Source: Tenodera sinensis
Lineage: Eukaryota; Arthropoda; Insecta; Mantodea; Mantidae
Direction of reading: 5' to 3'
Assembly (NCBI GenBank): GCA_030765045.1
Contig: CM060961.1
Span: forward strand, 31,107,305-31,171,304
DNA length: 64,000 nucleotides
Shown here: piece by piece, positions 58,901 through 61,900 of the stretch
Position numbering within the stretch: position 1 is the first letter of the stretch
Layout of the letters: every line of letters starts with the position of its first letter
The notes under the pieces: generated by a model
Seen by the model: only the letters and a program-made list of their open reading frames with translations
Told to the model about the DNA's origin: nothing
Databases searched by the model: none
Position numbers and translations under genes: made by a program

Positions 58901-61900
58901 TGACACACAGACACATACATGGACCTTTTTCTAAAAATGCTTTTTTTGGATTCAGGGGGCCTCAAAACATATATTTCCGGTGAAATCTCGACATCGAATT
59001 TTTGGGTGGAATACAATACTTCCCCTACTTACCAGTAGTGAAAGTAAAAATAGCTACAACCCCCAACAATCAAGCAGATTTTAATAGATAGCATGCAGAA
59101 TAGTGAATATTCCCCTTCTTCAGGATGAATGTGTGAAAGAATACAAACACATTTCAGAAGTAGATATTAACAATGAGTTCAAGAAAGAATTAATCAATAA
59201 GAAAATTAAAAAAATCTGATGGCAGGCCATCTGCATCCTGTGCATGTACTCCCTCCTGTTCAGTCTGTTCAGTAAGCTCATCTATGACCAGATACCACAG
59301 GGTGGGCTACAAAATCCCTCCTTGGGGACAGTACTGGGGTACTGATGACCTCTCACACCCCAGAGCCACCACAGCCTGCTGCCCTTCCAAGGAGGCTGTA
59401 ATCCAGTCCATAACCACCAGACTGACTCTTCTTGATGCTGCCTAAAGACTCACATGACTTTCTCTACTCTTGTACTAACCATCCTTACAAACTGTTATTC
59501 CTCTATCTTTTCCGTGTTAGTTGAGATAAACATTAACAGAAATTTGTTATTGCTTATTTCCTTGTAGGAGCAAGGGGAATATGGAAATACATTGGGCTTT
59601 GAACGATAATCAAATCTTTTAAAGCTTTGAGATCCTGTTCTCTTTGCACGCTTAACATATAAAAAAATGAACAATGTTCCATTTCACGGAAATTTAAAGT
59701 TTTCTGAAACTCACACACAACAAGGAATATCTCCGAAATGGTTCACTTTACAAGAAAATTTATGGGGACATAAATTGTATATTTTAGCAAGATCTACATT
59801 TTTTGTGTAATATGATCTGGTCTATCACTAATGGTTTACCAATTATGCAAAAGAAGTCCAGAGTAAATACGACTGCAGGGGCTATAGCCAGAAAATTCAA
59901 GATATACATTTCATTTGTCATAAAAATATCTTAAACATATGACATTTTAATCAAAGTCATTAGAGCCATTTTAAAGAAAATCAGAATTTTTTAAAAGTTT
60001 TCCATTTAAAGGGTAGTTTAGGGTGAGGCTATTTTCTTTAAAATCTTCGTGTCCCATCCTTGAAAGACATTAAACTTAAATACCAACTTTGGTTTTTAAC
60101 CTACTTTTCGTTTTTAAGTTATGCGGTTCACAGACTGACGCGCACGGGCATGCACGCACCCATGCACCCACGAACGCACACACCCACCCACACAAACACA
60201 CACTCACACGCACGCCCACACACACACACACACACACACACACTTTTTCTAAAAAACATATATTTCTGGTAAAATCTCGACATCAAATTTTTGGGTGGAA
60301 TACAGTACTTCCCCTACTTACCCGTAGAGAAAGTAAAAATTTAGGAGACAGAAACCAAACTGGGATACCCCGGACTAAAAGACAAAAAGGAAGCCACAAA
60401 ATGCAGGACATTCACATCCCATCCATAAGCACACAGAAGTTATCAAAAGCATTCCAAGATTTCAGTATTACATTAGCATCCCAAAACAAACATAACTTAA
60501 GAAACCTGATCAAAGCATATTATAAGAACAAGACATCTCCAGGCAAAAATATCTGGCATATACAAAATAGAATGCAAATAGGGTTACAAGTTTTGCATTG
60601 GTCAAACAAAAAAAAAAACACAAGCATTGGAACCAAAGAACACTTAACATTATGTATAAGCAAATAAATAAGCGAGTAAAAACAACACATTTCTGGGAAA
60701 CTTATCAGGAAATAAATGAAGATGCCAAATTAGTGAAGCATGTCAACAACACAGTAGATCCAAGAGTGTGGGAGAAGGTTTTCATCCACAACAAGCGACA
60801 ACTACTCAGGAATTCTGACATCCTAATAGATTACAGTTTAAGTCACCAGTACACCCAAATCTCCAACTGTGACTGCTAGGGAAACCACCAACAATTGTCC
60901 ACCAAACTTCCCAGTTTAAGCTGAGGTGGGAGCAACAGCTTTTTGTGAATTCAGGGAGTTTCAAAACATTTATTTCTGATGAAATCTTGGTATAAAAGTT
61001 TTGTATGGAATACAATACTTCCTCTACTTACTGTAAGCCTGTAATAGAGGAAGTAAAAATAACATTAAAATAAGATAGAGAATAAATTGAAATTTGTCTG
61101 TCTACTATTGGCAGAGACCAGGTTTTGGGTTACAAAATCTTTTGTGAAGCTTTCTTTGAAAGGGGAAGCAGGAAATCTGTTGATCCTGTGTGACATTTAT
61201 TTACACATAAGGAACCTCGCACACTGAAGGTTAGGTCCAAGTATGTACTATCATGACGCTAATACCATAATGTAAGCATAAAACTAATCACTCAACACTG
61301 CAATCTCGGTGGCAGACAGCACTGATTGTAGCACTTCCATGTACAGAGGCTTGATTTTGCCAAAATTTCACCAATCTTATGATAAGGCTTCATCAGGGCA
61401 GAATGCATCCTGTCCAGCTAATGCTGCTTCTTTTTAGATTAGATTGGGTTAGATATTATTCATCCTTTTTGAACACATACATGAAATATAGGACACATCA
61501 AGTATATAATTATTATATACACACACGCACGCTTATTTTTTTTATTTTATTTACTTTTCCCATTGACATTATACAATGTTCCGAGCAAAGTCAAAATACA
61601 ATTCTAAGAAGATAAGTTACATTTTATGTTGACACTACTAATAAATATAATTCACCTATATCATATAAACATTTTCTTATTAGATATTCCTTTAATTCTT
61701 TTTTAAAATTTACTCCTTGCTTGGCTTTTATGTTGTTGTTAGCTAATGCTGGATTTCTGACAATGACGTCATTAATCCTCTTGCTCTCCAATATTTTTCA
61801 CTGATGGATGGGGCATTAGAAGTGGCCGGGCATATTTGAAGGTGGTCTCGATCCATTTCCTCTTGCAGATCACATAGAGGACAGATGCTTGGCTTTTATA

